Source of the DNA: UBA1672 sp964587815 | Lineage (GTDB): Bacteria; Pseudomonadota; Alphaproteobacteria; Micavibrionales; Micavibrionaceae | NCBI GenBank assembly: GCA_964587815.1 | Contig: CAZPMH010000022.1 | Coordinates: forward strand, 1-32,936 | Direction of reading: 5' to 3' | DNA: 32,936 nucleotides | In this document: positions 1 through 7,898 of the stretch, in pieces | Position numbering within the stretch: position 1 is the stretch's first letter | Layout: every line of letters begins with the position of its first letter | Translations under genes and position numbers: made by a program | Notes under the pieces: generated by a model | Databases searched by the model: none | The model's input: only the letters and a program-made list of their open reading frames with translations | Told to the model about the DNA's origin: nothing

Positions 1-1672
1 TTAAATCAGCCTGCCCCTTAACCTCCGAAGGCTTCATACCGATTTTATCGCCCAGATTAATCGGCTCCTTCGCGACATAACGCAAAACATCAGAAATACC
101 TCCTTTAAGCGGAATACTTAAATCCGCAATACCCTGCCCTTTTTTTGAGATATTTTTGAACTTGAAAACCGCACCATTCGCACTCATTGCACCGATTTTT
201 CCGCGATCAACTTCAATATTCAGTTCATCATCATCAAGCGTGTATGTGCCCTTGCCGTACGTGTTTACAGCCTTATCCAACGGAGAGCGATAATCAATTG
301 TCATATCCTCAGCCTTGAACTCCGCTATCAGGTTTTGCACATCAAAGCTCCAGCCGGTTTCGGGCATATCTGTGTCCGCCGCCTCTTTGTTCTCAACACT
401 GTTTTCTTCTGGCTTCTGTTTTTCGGCAATAAAGTCAAAACGCGCAGTAAGGTCTTTAAAACGACCCTCAGACATACGCTGCACAATCCATACTTCGGTA
501 CCGTCTCCTTCCAGAGCTTTAGGCCAGATCGGCTTCACATCCGATTGTTGAATATCACCAATAGTAAGCGTTACAGGCCCCTTGGCACTGTCCTCGGTAT
601 GCGTAATATTTGCCGCAATTGAGAACGGAACGTCGCCAAATTGGATTTTCGTCTCGTCAAAGCGTAGCGTCTTTCCCGGATAATTATATGACATGTTCAA
701 AATCATGTCCGAATACGGCACAGGCGCATCCGACCACATCGGGTGCGAAATATGCCCCTTATCAGAATGAACCTTCAAACGGACATCTGTCGGCAGAAAA
801 TGCTCATCCAAAATCGTATTAAACTCTGCGTCAAAAACAATGTCCTGATCTTGTAAATCACTGATTTCTGGAACTTTATTTGCTATAGCTTTAATATCAA
901 CAGCCTCTAAAGTTCCATTGAGCTGTACGGTTTTCTCATCCCAAATATAGTCAAAATCTACACTCAGACGCGATGTCTCTAACCCTGCCTCCGGAAGATC
1001 AACATTAAGAACCGCATTCAAGCCAATCTCTGTACTTTCTGCGGAAAAATTAAAATCGGGAAGGCTCCATGTCTGCTGTGATATTTTGTCATCAATAATA
1101 ACCCGTGCATCTTCAATCGAAAACGCCTCAAGACGCGAAATAATCGAATTACTACTGCTGTCACGGCCGGGCTGCGCGGCGTGCCTGAAAACACGCGTAC
1201 TCAAATCAATTTGTTTCTGGCTTTGCGGTTGCCCTGACATACCAATATCAAGACCGATCCCATTGCTATCCCTCAATAACTTAATAGACGGGTTTTTCAG
1301 AATAATTGCCTTTGGCATCACCCGCCCCGATAACAAACCAACTCGGGAAAATGAAACCGCAGCATGACCAACTGAGATAATAGGAACGCCGTCAGGGTCG
1401 AGAACTTTCGCGCCCTTAATTTCCAAAAACAGCGCCCCCCTTAAATCGGGCCAGTATAAAACTGCCTTATCCAACTCTGCATGATTACCCGTTAAATCAT
1501 CGCGCAGGGCAGCCTCAATGTACGATTTGGCAAATGTCACATCCCACGGGCGATCATGAACACGCCAAAAGAAAATACCGCTAAGAAAGAATAAAACCAA
1601 AAAACCAAGCCATGCTGCCCGAATAAAATTTCGCCCGCAGAACCATACAATTTTTTTCACTTTTTTAGCCAT
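1..1672 (-). CDS. AsmA/YhdP-like envelope protein, C-terminal part outside window
   Basis: An open minus-strand frame runs from an ATG at 1672 to the window edge without a stop, giving 557 visible residues. The first 15 residues are basic (MAKKVKKIVWFCGRN). One hydrophobic helix follows at about residues 18-36 (AAWLGFLVLFFLSGIFFW). The rest is a long beta-rich polar region, with phrases such as GALFLEIKGAKVLDPDG that recall the start of YhdP/AsmA-like (DUF3971) proteins. In E. coli, proteins of this group are inner-membrane anchored, span the periplasm and help move phospholipid to the outer membrane. Family members usually exceed 1000 residues, so roughly half is missing here. It is divergent from bcp, with 114 bp between the starts. 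Family assignment is by pattern recognition; a role in lipid transport is inference. Confidence 0.72.
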   Translation of the reverse strand, partial: MAKKVKKIVWFCGRNFIRAAWLGFLVLFFLSGIFFWRVHDRPWDVTFAKSYIEAALRDDLTGNHAELDKAVLYWPDLRGALFLEIKGAKVLDPDGVPIISVGHAAVSFSRVGLLSGRVMPKAIILKNPSIKLLRDSNGIGLDIGMSGQPQSQKQIDLSTRVFRHAAQPGRDSSSNSIISRLEAFSIEDARVIIDDKISQQTWSLPDFNFSAESTEIGLNAVLNVDLPEAGLETSRLSVDFDYIWDEKTVQLNGTLEAVDIKAIANKVPEISDLQDQDIVFDAEFNTILDEHFLPTDVRLKVHSDKGHISHPMWSDAPVPYSDMILNMSYNYPGKTLRFDETKIQFGDVPFSIAANITHTEDSAKGPVTLTIGDIQQSDVKPIWPKALEGDGTEVWIVQRMSEGRFKDLTARFDFIAEKQKPEENSVENKEAADTDMPETGWSFDVQNLIAEFKAEDMTIDYRSPLDKAVNTYGKGTYTLDDDELNIEVDRGKIGAMSANGAVFKFKNISKKGQGIADLSIPLKGGISDVLRYVAKEPINLGDKIGMKPSEVKGQADL

Positions 1673-1786
1673 ATGCGAACGTAACACAAAATGTAGAAAA
1701 GATTTAGATGACAAAGAATTAAGATTACCTTTTTAACGTGGTAAGTTTTAATTGACTAGCATTTAAAACTGAAATGAAAAGGATAT

Positions 1787-2272
1787 ATGCCAATGACATT
1801 AAAAATCGATGATATCGCACCTGAATTTACACTTCCCGTTGATGGTGGAGATGAAATATCGCTTTCCGATTTTAAAGGACAGAATGTCGTTTTATATTTC
1901 TACCCTAAGGACGACACACCCGGCTGTACAAAACAAGCCTGCACGTTTCGTGATAACCTGCCTGATTTCGAAAAACTCAACGCCGTTGTGATCGGCATAT
2001 CAAAAGACAGCGTCAAAAAACACGATAAATTTAAAGAAAAGCACGACCTGAATTTTACGCTCGCATCAGATGAATTAGACACTGTTTGCGAACGTTATGG
2101 CGTATGGGTCGAAAAAAACATGTACGGCAAAAAATACATGGGCATACAGCGCACCACGTTCGCAATCGACACAGACAGTAAGATTGCACAAATATGGCAC
2201 AAAGTAAAAGTGCCCGGTCATGTTGAGACCGTGAAAGAATATCTCGAAAACAATATGAAAGAAGCCGCTTAG
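1787..2272 (+). CDS. bcp: Thioredoxin-dependent thiol peroxidase Bcp/PrxQ
   Basis: This 161-residue peroxiredoxin reduces hydrogen peroxide and organic hydroperoxides in the cytoplasm, using thioredoxin as donor. The sequence shows the AhpC/TSA fold from APEFTLP through VVLYFYPKDDTPGCTKQAC. The peroxidatic cysteine is in TPGCT and the resolving cysteine lies five residues later (CTKQAC), the PrxQ arrangement. The conserved QRTTFAID segment follows near the C-terminus. Length is normal for the family. The ATG at 1787 is preceded by an AAAGGA-like ribosome binding site; a second in-frame ATG lies two codons downstream. It is monocistronic: it is divergent from the AsmA-like gene and ends just before a bidirectional terminator. 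Confidence 0.95.
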   Translation: MPMTLKIDDIAPEFTLPVDGGDEISLSDFKGQNVVLYFYPKDDTPGCTKQACTFRDNLPDFEKLNAVVIGISKDSVKKHDKFKEKHDLNFTLASDELDTVCERYGVWVEKNMYGKKYMGIQRTTFAIDTDSKIAQIWHKVKVPGHVETVKEYLENNMKEAA

Positions 2273-2326
2273 AACACGACAAAAGTTTATTCCTAACCCA
2301 AACCAAACCTACCAAACCACTAAAAA

Positions 2327-2351
2327 GGGCTTATGCACAATGCGTAAGCCC
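2327..2351. terminator. Bidirectional rho-independent terminator
   Basis: A 10-bp stem GGGCTTATGC / GCGTAAGCCC with a 5-base loop (ACAAT) has one G-T wobble. The plus strand continues with TTCTTCTTT and the minus strand with TTTTTA. It lies between the convergent bcp and alpha/beta hydrolase genes and can serve both. Confidence 0.85.
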
Positions 2352-2378
2352 TTCTTCTTTAATTTGATGGTGTAATGA

Positions 2379-3047
2379 CTAAGCGGCGATCTTCACCGGA
2401 ACATCAACACCGCCACGTGCATTATTCATATGATCATGAACATGGCCAATCATGGTTTCGATATTGTTATGGAAGAAGTGGTTCGCATCAGGCAAAACGC
2501 GGAAATCAATATCGATCCCCTTTTGCAGGTGCAAACGCTCAACCAATTCGCCCACGGCTTCATGCGGGATAATGTCATCCTTACCACCATGCAGGAACAA
2601 TCCGCTCGTCGGGCAAGGCGCTAAAAACGCAAAATCATCTGTATGCGCAGGCGGAGCAATAGAGATAAAGCCCTCAATCTCAGGGCGACGCATCAATAGC
2701 TGCATGCCAATCCACGCACCGAAGGAAAAACCGGCAACCCAGACATAAGGCGCATTCGGGTTAATCTCCTGCATCCAGTCCAATGCAGAAGCCGCATCGC
2801 TCAACTCACCTTCACCTTCGTCAAACGTCCCTTGAGAACGCCCCACACCGCGAAAGTTAAAGCGCAAAACCGAAAAGCCACGCGCAACATATGCCTGAAA
2901 AAGAGCATACGTAATTTTGTTGTTCATTGTGCCACCATGCTGCGGGTTCGGGTGAAGAACCAAGGCAAGGGGGGCATCTTTAATCTTTGAGTGATGATAG
3001 CGACCTTCGAGACGACCGGCTGGGCCGTTGAGAATAACTTCGGGCAT
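2379..3047 (-). CDS. Alpha/beta hydrolase (COG2945-like)
   Basis: This is a 222-residue cytoplasmic alpha/beta hydrolase of the dienelactone-hydrolase-like group. It shows the oxyanion region LHPNPQHGGTMNN (31-43), the strand and turn LRFNFRGVGRS, the nucleophile elbow GFSFGA with Ser108, an acidic pair after HGGKDD (157-158) and the C-terminal histidine in DANHFF (His190). The triad is complete, so it is probably an active esterase or hydrolase of unknown substrate. It is divergent from the cysteine desulfurase gene. From memory, alphaproteobacterial suf/cysteine desulfurase loci often carry such a hydrolase alongside, which supports context but not function. Confidence 0.88.
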   Translation of the reverse strand: MPEVILNGPAGRLEGRYHHSKIKDAPLALVLHPNPQHGGTMNNKITYALFQAYVARGFSVLRFNFRGVGRSQGTFDEGEGELSDAASALDWMQEINPNAPYVWVAGFSFGAWIGMQLLMRRPEIEGFISIAPPAHTDDFAFLAPCPTSGLFLHGGKDDIIPHEAVGELVERLHLQKGIDIDFRVLPDANHFFHNNIETMIGHVHDHMNNARGGVDVPVKIAA

Positions 3048-3231
3048 TAATAACCTCTTTTATTATAATGTTTCAGTACAGTTTTTAACGTAAAAGGGAT
3101 ACCATCCACACAGAAAAAACAAAAAGCAAACCTCAAAACGTTAACCTTTATATATTAGACTATGAAAAATAAGTCCACAAAATTCGTATAAGCCATTGAA
3201 ATACAATGTGGATAATGCCATTTTAGAGCGC

Positions 3232-4359
3232 ATGAAAACGAAAACATACCTCGATTATAACGCTTCTGCCCCCCTCCTTCCCGATGCGTGGAAGGCGATG
3301 CAAAGCGTGTATGAGCCTAAAAACGCCGCACATAATGCCTCTGCGGTTCATTATTTCGGGCGCGAAGGCCGAAAAATCGTCGAAAGAGCGCGCATACAGG
3401 TTGCGGAACTCATCAACATCCCACCATCACAGGTAATCTTTAACAGTGGCGCAACCGAGGGGAACAACACAATTCTGCGCTATTTCGCGCATAGATACCC
3501 AAACGATAAAATTCTGGTCTCCGCCGCCGATCACGCCTCCATTGTTGAGGCAGAAGACGTTCTGGATAACATCATCAAAATCCCTGTCGAAAGTTCAGGC
3601 TTAATCGACATAAAGGCTCTCGAAGAGCTGCTCACGAATAACACTGTATCCCTTGTCTCCTGTATGATGGTGAATAACGAAACGGGGTTAATACAAAACG
3701 TATCGGAAATCAGCGAAATCGCCCACCGTCACGGCGCCCTCTTTCACTGTGACGCAACGCAGGCCGCAGGGCGTATCACAATAAATCCGCAGGATGACGC
3801 TATAGACTTCCTCACCCTTTCCGCGCACAAAATCGGCGGCCCGCAAGGGGTCGGCGCGCTCGCCTTGGGTTTATGCGGGCAAGACCCTACCCTCATGTTC
3901 GGCGGCGGTCAGGAAAAATCGCTCCGCGCAGGCACGGAAAACGTTGCAGGCATCGCAGGCTTCGGCGCTGCCGCTCAATACGCACACGACAATCTGGAAA
4001 ACTTCCAAAACCTCAAAACTTTGAGAGATACTTTAGAAAATAAAATCAAACAGATATCCCCCGAAGCCATCATTCATTGTGAAGATCAGAGTCGCGTTGC
4101 CAACACCACCTTTTTCAGCCTGCCTGGCACAGACTCACAAAGCCTGCTTATGGCCTTCGACCTTGAAGACATCGCCCTCAGCAACGGCTCGGCCTGCTCC
4201 AGCGGCACGGTCAAGCCAAGCCATGTTCTCAAAGCCATGGGAATGGACGAAAAAATCGCCGCCAGTGCCTTGCGCATTTCCACGGGCTGGGCTACCAAAG
4301 AAGATGATATTGATGCCTTTGCGAACGCATGGCAGAAAATCTATAACAGAGTTAAATAA
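3232..4359 (+). CDS. Cysteine desulfurase (NifS/IscS family)
   Basis: This is a PLP-dependent class V aminotransferase-fold enzyme that takes sulfur from L-cysteine for Fe-S clusters and thiolation. Numbering is from the ATG at 3232 (375 residues). The opening YLDYNASAP, the SGATEGNN cofactor region, the PLP-binding lysine in SAHKIGGPQG (Lys200), RAGTENV, and the catalytic cysteine in SNGSACSSG (Cys322) are all present. The frame extends upstream to a TTG at 3196, but no homologue-like sequence precedes YLDYN, so the ATG is preferred. It is followed after 21 bp by a 2Fe-2S ferredoxin. IscS versus NifS-like housekeeping identity cannot be fixed without phylogeny; no scaffold gene (iscU or sufBCD) is in view. 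Confidence 0.93.
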   Translation: MKTKTYLDYNASAPLLPDAWKAMQSVYEPKNAAHNASAVHYFGREGRKIVERARIQVAELINIPPSQVIFNSGATEGNNTILRYFAHRYPNDKILVSAADHASIVEAEDVLDNIIKIPVESSGLIDIKALEELLTNNTVSLVSCMMVNNETGLIQNVSEISEIAHRHGALFHCDATQAAGRITINPQDDAIDFLTLSAHKIGGPQGVGALALGLCGQDPTLMFGGGQEKSLRAGTENVAGIAGFGAAAQYAHDNLENFQNLKTLRDTLENKIKQISPEAIIHCEDQSRVANTTFFSLPGTDSQSLLMAFDLEDIALSNGSACSSGTVKPSHVLKAMGMDEKIAASALRISTGWATKEDDIDAFANAWQKIYNRVK

Positions 4360-4380
4360 CGCAACGCAGAAGGCGCATAT

Positions 4381-4716
4381 ATGACAACCATCACAGTGAT
4401 TGAAAAAGACGGCTCACAAAAACAAATCGAAGCCGATGAAGGCTGGTCACTGATGGAAATTCTGCGCGATGCGGGCTATGACGCAATTGAAGGTGCATGC
4501 GGCGGCTCTCTGGCGTGCGCAACCTGTCACATGTATATCCACCCTGACTGGGAAGACAAGGTAAACGCCAATAATGAACAGTCAGAAGAAGAGGAAGACA
4601 TGCTCGATCTCGCTTTTGACATCACCTCCTACTCTCGATTGGGGTGCCAAATCCGCATGGATAAAAATCTGGACGGCCTCACGGTTGCCATCCCCGGTGC
4701 AAAGGTAAAATGGTAA
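4381..4716 (+). CDS. Adrenodoxin-type 2Fe-2S ferredoxin
   Basis: This 111-residue soluble electron carrier has a plant/vertebrate-type [2Fe-2S] fold. The cluster ligands are visible as Cys40, Cys46, Cys49 (CGGSLACATC) and Cys89 (SRLGCQI), the spacing of Fdx/adrenodoxin. The acidic stretch at residues 68-73 (SEEEEED) is typical of the partner-binding face. It lies 21 bp after the cysteine desulfurase and 6 bp before the Dabb gene, so the three are likely co-transcribed. By analogy with Isc Fdx it would supply electrons for cluster assembly, although in alphaproteobacteria similar ferredoxins also serve P450s and lipoate or haem enzymes. Confidence 0.93.
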   Translation: MTTITVIEKDGSQKQIEADEGWSLMEILRDAGYDAIEGACGGSLACATCHMYIHPDWEDKVNANNEQSEEEEDMLDLAFDITSYSRLGCQIRMDKNLDGLTVAIPGAKVKW

Positions 4717-4722
4717 ACGCCT

Positions 4723-5007
4723 ATGATCCGCCACATCGTCATGTTCAGCGCAAAAGACAAAGCCGATATCGATGCCATCTATAACGGTTTAAAAATGCTG
4801 GAAACAATTGAGGGAGACTGGCTCCTCACTATCACAAAAAACGAAAAAATCGACCAAATCGAAAACGAAATTGATGTCGTCGTTTACGGCGAATTTCCGA
4901 GCGCAGAAGCCCTGCAAAACTACAAAAACCACGCAACATACGAAGACTGCATAAAAGTCGTTCGACCGTTACGCGACAAGCGCATTGCCGTCGACATCCC
5001 CGGCTGA
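4723..5007 (+). CDS. Dabb (stress-responsive A/B barrel) domain protein
   Basis: This small protein of 94 residues matches the dimeric alpha/beta-barrel (Dabb) pattern across its full length. It has an N-terminal IRHIVMF strand, central Asp-Val-Val-Val-Tyr-Gly-Glu-Phe (DVVVYGEF), an EALQNYKNHATY helix, and a closing RIAVDIPG. Dabb proteins are ligand-binding or enzymatic dimers whose substrate cannot be predicted from sequence. It starts 6 bp after the ferredoxin stop, implying translational linkage to the desulfurase-ferredoxin operon. A link to Fe-S metabolism is inference from position. Confidence 0.85.
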   Translation: MIRHIVMFSAKDKADIDAIYNGLKMLETIEGDWLLTITKNEKIDQIENEIDVVVYGEFPSAEALQNYKNHATYEDCIKVVRPLRDKRIAVDIPG

Positions 5008-5018
5008 TCATAAGTTTT

Positions 5019-5052
5019 TTGACAAATCGCTGACAAAAAGTCATTCTATAAA
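5019..5052 (+). promoter_or_regulatory. Possible promoter of the P-loop gene
   Basis: A perfect TTGACA at 5019-5024 precedes AT-rich TCTATAAAA at 5045-5053, but the best -10 match lies 20-22 bp away, longer than ideal. The first 11 bases, TTGACAAATCG, also occur at the tRNA-Met promoter. Confidence 0.3.
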
Positions 5053-5074
5053 AAACAAATAAATTCAGGGTGCT

Positions 5075-5752
5075 ATGAAATATTCAGGGTTCGTCACAGG
5101 AGAAACACTTCCCGATCTTTGCGATGCATTTGCATCAGCCGTAAACAGCGCGCCGACTGTGAATAACACGGACGAACTCACTGTCTCCGTTATTGGTGAG
5201 CCCGGTGTCGGCAAATCATACATCTCGACAAAGCTATCCGAAGGGTTGCTGGGCGAGGACATGCATACAATCAAGCAGCAAGTTTCTCGCGATGACATGC
5301 ACGATCTGATTTTATGGTCTGTGCACACAAACGGCGCGCAGGAAAACATCCAATACGACCAAGCATCTTTGCGTTTCGTCGATCAGGATTATCATGATTT
5401 CGTCATGGCCGAGCATGAAAAAACGCCGATCCCGCCGCGCATGTTCCCGGGCATGACCTTTGTTGAACACCCAACGGCAGAAACGGAAAATAAATCCGAT
5501 ATGGTGGTCAGGCTTTCTTTTTCCGATATGCAAAAAGACTTGGCCGCACAAGTCATGAAGAAAATGGAGCAGCCCAACGCAGATTTGACGGTTTTAAAAC
5601 AAGATTTGGCAGACATCGCCGCTGTTGGCTGTCACATAGAAATTGAAACGCGCAATCCGTTTTTTGATACGACAAAACTCGCTACATTTTTTGAAGATGA
5701 CGACGATATGGGCTATATCCCCGCTCAGCCGTCAGAACTCGATCACGTTTAA
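5075..5752 (+). CDS. TsaE-like P-loop ATPase domain protein
   Basis: This 225-residue soluble acidic protein has a clear Walker A motif GEPGVGKS at residues 41-48, in the middle of a predicted strand (LTVSVIGEPGVGKSYIST). The overall order recalls TsaE: a short N-terminal helix beginning ETLPDL, the P-loop, a FVDQDYHDF segment where TsaE has its acidic HxD motif, and MTFVEHPTAE where TsaE has its vEWpe motif. TsaE itself (about 150 residues) helps make the tRNA t6A modification. This protein is longer and its P-loop differs from the TsaE GdLGaGKT form, so it is more likely a paralogue of unknown role than the housekeeping enzyme. It stands alone on the plus strand and converges on the LOG-like gene with 15 bp between stops. 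Confidence 0.55.
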   Translation: MKYSGFVTGETLPDLCDAFASAVNSAPTVNNTDELTVSVIGEPGVGKSYISTKLSEGLLGEDMHTIKQQVSRDDMHDLILWSVHTNGAQENIQYDQASLRFVDQDYHDFVMAEHEKTPIPPRMFPGMTFVEHPTAETENKSDMVVRLSFSDMQKDLAAQVMKKMEQPNADLTVLKQDLADIAAVGCHIEIETRNPFFDTTKLATFFEDDDDMGYIPAQPSELDHV

Positions 5753-5767
5753 AAAGGCGAAAATACC

Positions 5768-6715
5768 CTACATCGCAAATTCATCAAGGTTATGCAGGTC
5801 ATCCCGACCGCCTCTAGACAACGCCTGAGTTTCATCACGGCTGCTCGTCACGAAAACATTTTCAACAGCGCTTTGCGGCTCCACACCCATCTCAACATAA
5901 TGATTAAGCTGAGTAACAAGACCGTCATAATAACCACCGCTATTATCAATCGTCAGCGGAGAATACGGTTCATTCGCCATCGCATTCGCCGCACGCGATA
6001 ATGATAGCAAGCCAGCCTCATCGGCCAAAATAAACATGCCCTGACGATGCGTAAAACCTGGTAAATCCCCTTCTCGCTCAGGGCGCGCTGCGCGATCATT
6101 GGCCTTTTCCTCGCGGAACTTTGTATCCTGATCAACCTGCGGAACACCTTGCGCTTTATACACTTCCAAAATCGGCAAAACTTCGCTCACATCCTCAACA
6201 ACATGAAGATGTGGCATATCCGCATCATAAAAATGACGCTCCGCCCCTTCTGCGCGCAAAGTTTCAATCTGATCTTCCAAACCGTTATAAAACCCGTTGG
6301 CATTCACAACAATGAGGGGCTGCCCCTTGCGCGCCATGTGCATCGCTTGGTCCAACTCTTCCAAACCGCCCTCTAACAAAACGGAAACATCCGCGCGATT
6401 AAACAAAGATGATTTAACCCCTTGCACTCCATCAACAATAACGCGCTCAGAGAGCAAATCATCATTTGTGGTTTTCAAATGCGGCTTCGCGACCGTAGAA
6501 CCGCCCGGGTCAGGAAATACATTCGAAACCGCGCCTTGTTCATACAGCGCGCCGAGCGATGCCGCACCTTTTACGCCATCCAAATCGCCGGGAAGCAACA
6601 ACGCATAATCATTTTGCGCCAAAACCTCACCCAACGCCTGCGCGTCATCATCATACGCATCGTTTGAGGATGTGCTGCTGCCAAGTACCGCAATCGTTTT
6701 TATTTGTGCATCCAT
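5768..6715 (-). CDS. LOG-family-like protein with a second degenerate LOG-like half
   Basis: This 315-residue protein has a Rossmann-like N-terminus (IAVLGSSTSS) and an overall order resembling LOG/lysine-decarboxylase-like phosphoribohydrolases. Residues 90-150 follow the LOG core: an ERVIVDGVQGVK helix, SVLLEGGLEELDQAM (112-125), then PLIVVNANGFYNGL. The signature PGGxGTxxE is reduced to EGGLEEL, so the usual catalytic loop is missing. Residues 226-280 repeat the pattern weakly: MFILADEAGLLSLSRA, then YSPLTIDNSGGYYDGL, like PLIVVNANGFYNGL in the first half. It may be a duplicated, inactive or altered nucleotide-binding protein. The gene starts 17 bp after the isochorismatase-like gene and is probably its operon partner, with AGGA upstream of the ATG. 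Confidence 0.6.
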   Translation of the reverse strand: MDAQIKTIAVLGSSTSSNDAYDDDAQALGEVLAQNDYALLLPGDLDGVKGAASLGALYEQGAVSNVFPDPGGSTVAKPHLKTTNDDLLSERVIVDGVQGVKSSLFNRADVSVLLEGGLEELDQAMHMARKGQPLIVVNANGFYNGLEDQIETLRAEGAERHFYDADMPHLHVVEDVSEVLPILEVYKAQGVPQVDQDTKFREEKANDRAARPEREGDLPGFTHRQGMFILADEAGLLSLSRAANAMANEPYSPLTIDNSGGYYDGLVTQLNHYVEMGVEPQSAVENVFVTSSRDETQALSRGGRDDLHNLDEFAM

Positions 6716-6732
6716 ATCAAAATCCTAATCTA

Positions 6733-7383
6733 TCAACTTCCCGGGCCGTAATGCATGGCGTTTAAATCATTCCACGTAATCGTCGCCACAGGCGGGCTGC
6801 GCTCCTCAGGCGGTGCATGCAACATATCCGCAACGCGATCGCTGTCCGTAAAAATCAGATCTCCGTAATAAACCTCATGCATAACATCATCAAAGGCACT
6901 CATCGCGTGGTTATTATCGCTATCGGCGATTAAATCCGTTGGCACAATCACCTTGAAATCATTCTCCAATAAACCGTGCAACGTCCAATACACGCATTTT
7001 GATGCGTAAAACCCTGTTAAGACGACCGTATCTACACCCTCATCTTTCAACCCTTCGAAAAATGCTTCATGTTCTGGGTATGGAGACATCTGCGTTTTTG
7101 GCAAAACAGCATCGCCCTCCTCGACAGTCACGCGGTGAAACGCACGCTCTTCTTCCGTGTAGGGTTTAGGGTCGTGATCGGCACTCGTTTCAAAATTCTG
7201 CACCGTCCATGCAACATGGTCATCACCCAAATCATCACGCACATCCGCCATAAAATCAGCAATACGCTCTGCTGCCTCATCAAGATAGCGCGATTTATCA
7301 TGCTCCAAACTGCCTTTGTCGAAATAAAGGCTCGGGTCGCAACTGCTGCGGTTAATATCAATACCCAGAACAAGAACCTTCAT
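6733..7383 (-). CDS. Isochorismatase-like cysteine hydrolase
   Basis: This cysteine hydrolase of the isochorismatase/nicotinamidase superfamily is 216 residues from the ATG at 7383. A GTG four codons upstream (7395) keeps the frame open, but the domain begins at MKVLVLGID. The expected triad is visible as Asp9 (GID), Lys96 (LPKTQMSPY) and Cys130 (GFYASKCVYW). The segment VDTVVLTGFYASKCV is the canonical strand and nucleophile turn of the family. The substrate could be an amide such as nicotinamide, or something else. The next gene on the same strand, 17 bp on, is the LOG-like protein; both families act on nucleotide-type substrates, which suggests but does not prove a shared pathway. Confidence 0.82.
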   Translation of the reverse strand: MKVLVLGIDINRSSCDPSLYFDKGSLEHDKSRYLDEAAERIADFMADVRDDLGDDHVAWTVQNFETSADHDPKPYTEEERAFHRVTVEEGDAVLPKTQMSPYPEHEAFFEGLKDEGVDTVVLTGFYASKCVYWTLHGLLENDFKVIVPTDLIADSDNNHAMSAFDDVMHEVYYGDLIFTDSDRVADMLHAPPEERSPPVATITWNDLNAMHYGPGS

Positions 7384-7609
7384 GACGCACACCACGCGCT
7401 TTGGTTAGACAACGCAAAGGGAATGCCAAACACCCGCGCCAAATTTCTCTGCAATAAATTATAGTAATGACCGCGTAATACCCTCAAATATTCACCCTGT
7501 ATTCTTATTGAATTTATATTTCAATAAAAATACAGCAGCAATGAATACTCTGTCAAATATTTAAAGCACTCCACAAGAAAACAAAAAACAGTTACGGTGG
7601 GAGCGGTCT

Positions 7610-7894
7610 TTACTTTTTCTCTTTCGCACGCACCTGACGAATTTCTTTACGCTGCTGTTTGTTTAAAACATCACCTCTTGAAGAAAGAACACTTTTCAAG
7701 TCATCATAAGCTTGCTTCCATTCTGGCGTATTTTTAAATTCAATAATACCGTCGACAGGCTGGTAACCTTCATCTTTATCTGACATTTCAAGGCTTTCAT
7801 CACATTCGAGAAGAGCTTTGCGCCTTGCCATCAAAGTACCTGTGTGCATCTCTGCCAACTCAGCTTTTGATTTCTTTTCAACTTGATTTGCCAA
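7610..7894 (-). CDS. Small charged hypothetical protein downstream of icd
   Basis: I do not recognise this 94-residue protein. It is highly charged, with no membrane segment, and ends in a basic stretch (KQQRKEIRQVRAKEKK). The open frame begins with a TTG at 7894, only 4 bases after the icd stop, so it would be translated by coupling with icd. An internal ATG (AEMHTG) is an alternative start. The tryptophan-containing middle (FKNTPEWKQAYDDLKSVL) looks like amphipathic helix. Its reality rests on frame, spacing and sensible composition only. Confidence 0.6.
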   Translation of the reverse strand: MANQVEKKSKAELAEMHTGTLMARRKALLECDESLEMSDKDEGYQPVDGIIEFKNTPEWKQAYDDLKSVLSSRGDVLNKQQRKEIRQVRAKEKK

Positions 7895-7898
7895 AAAA

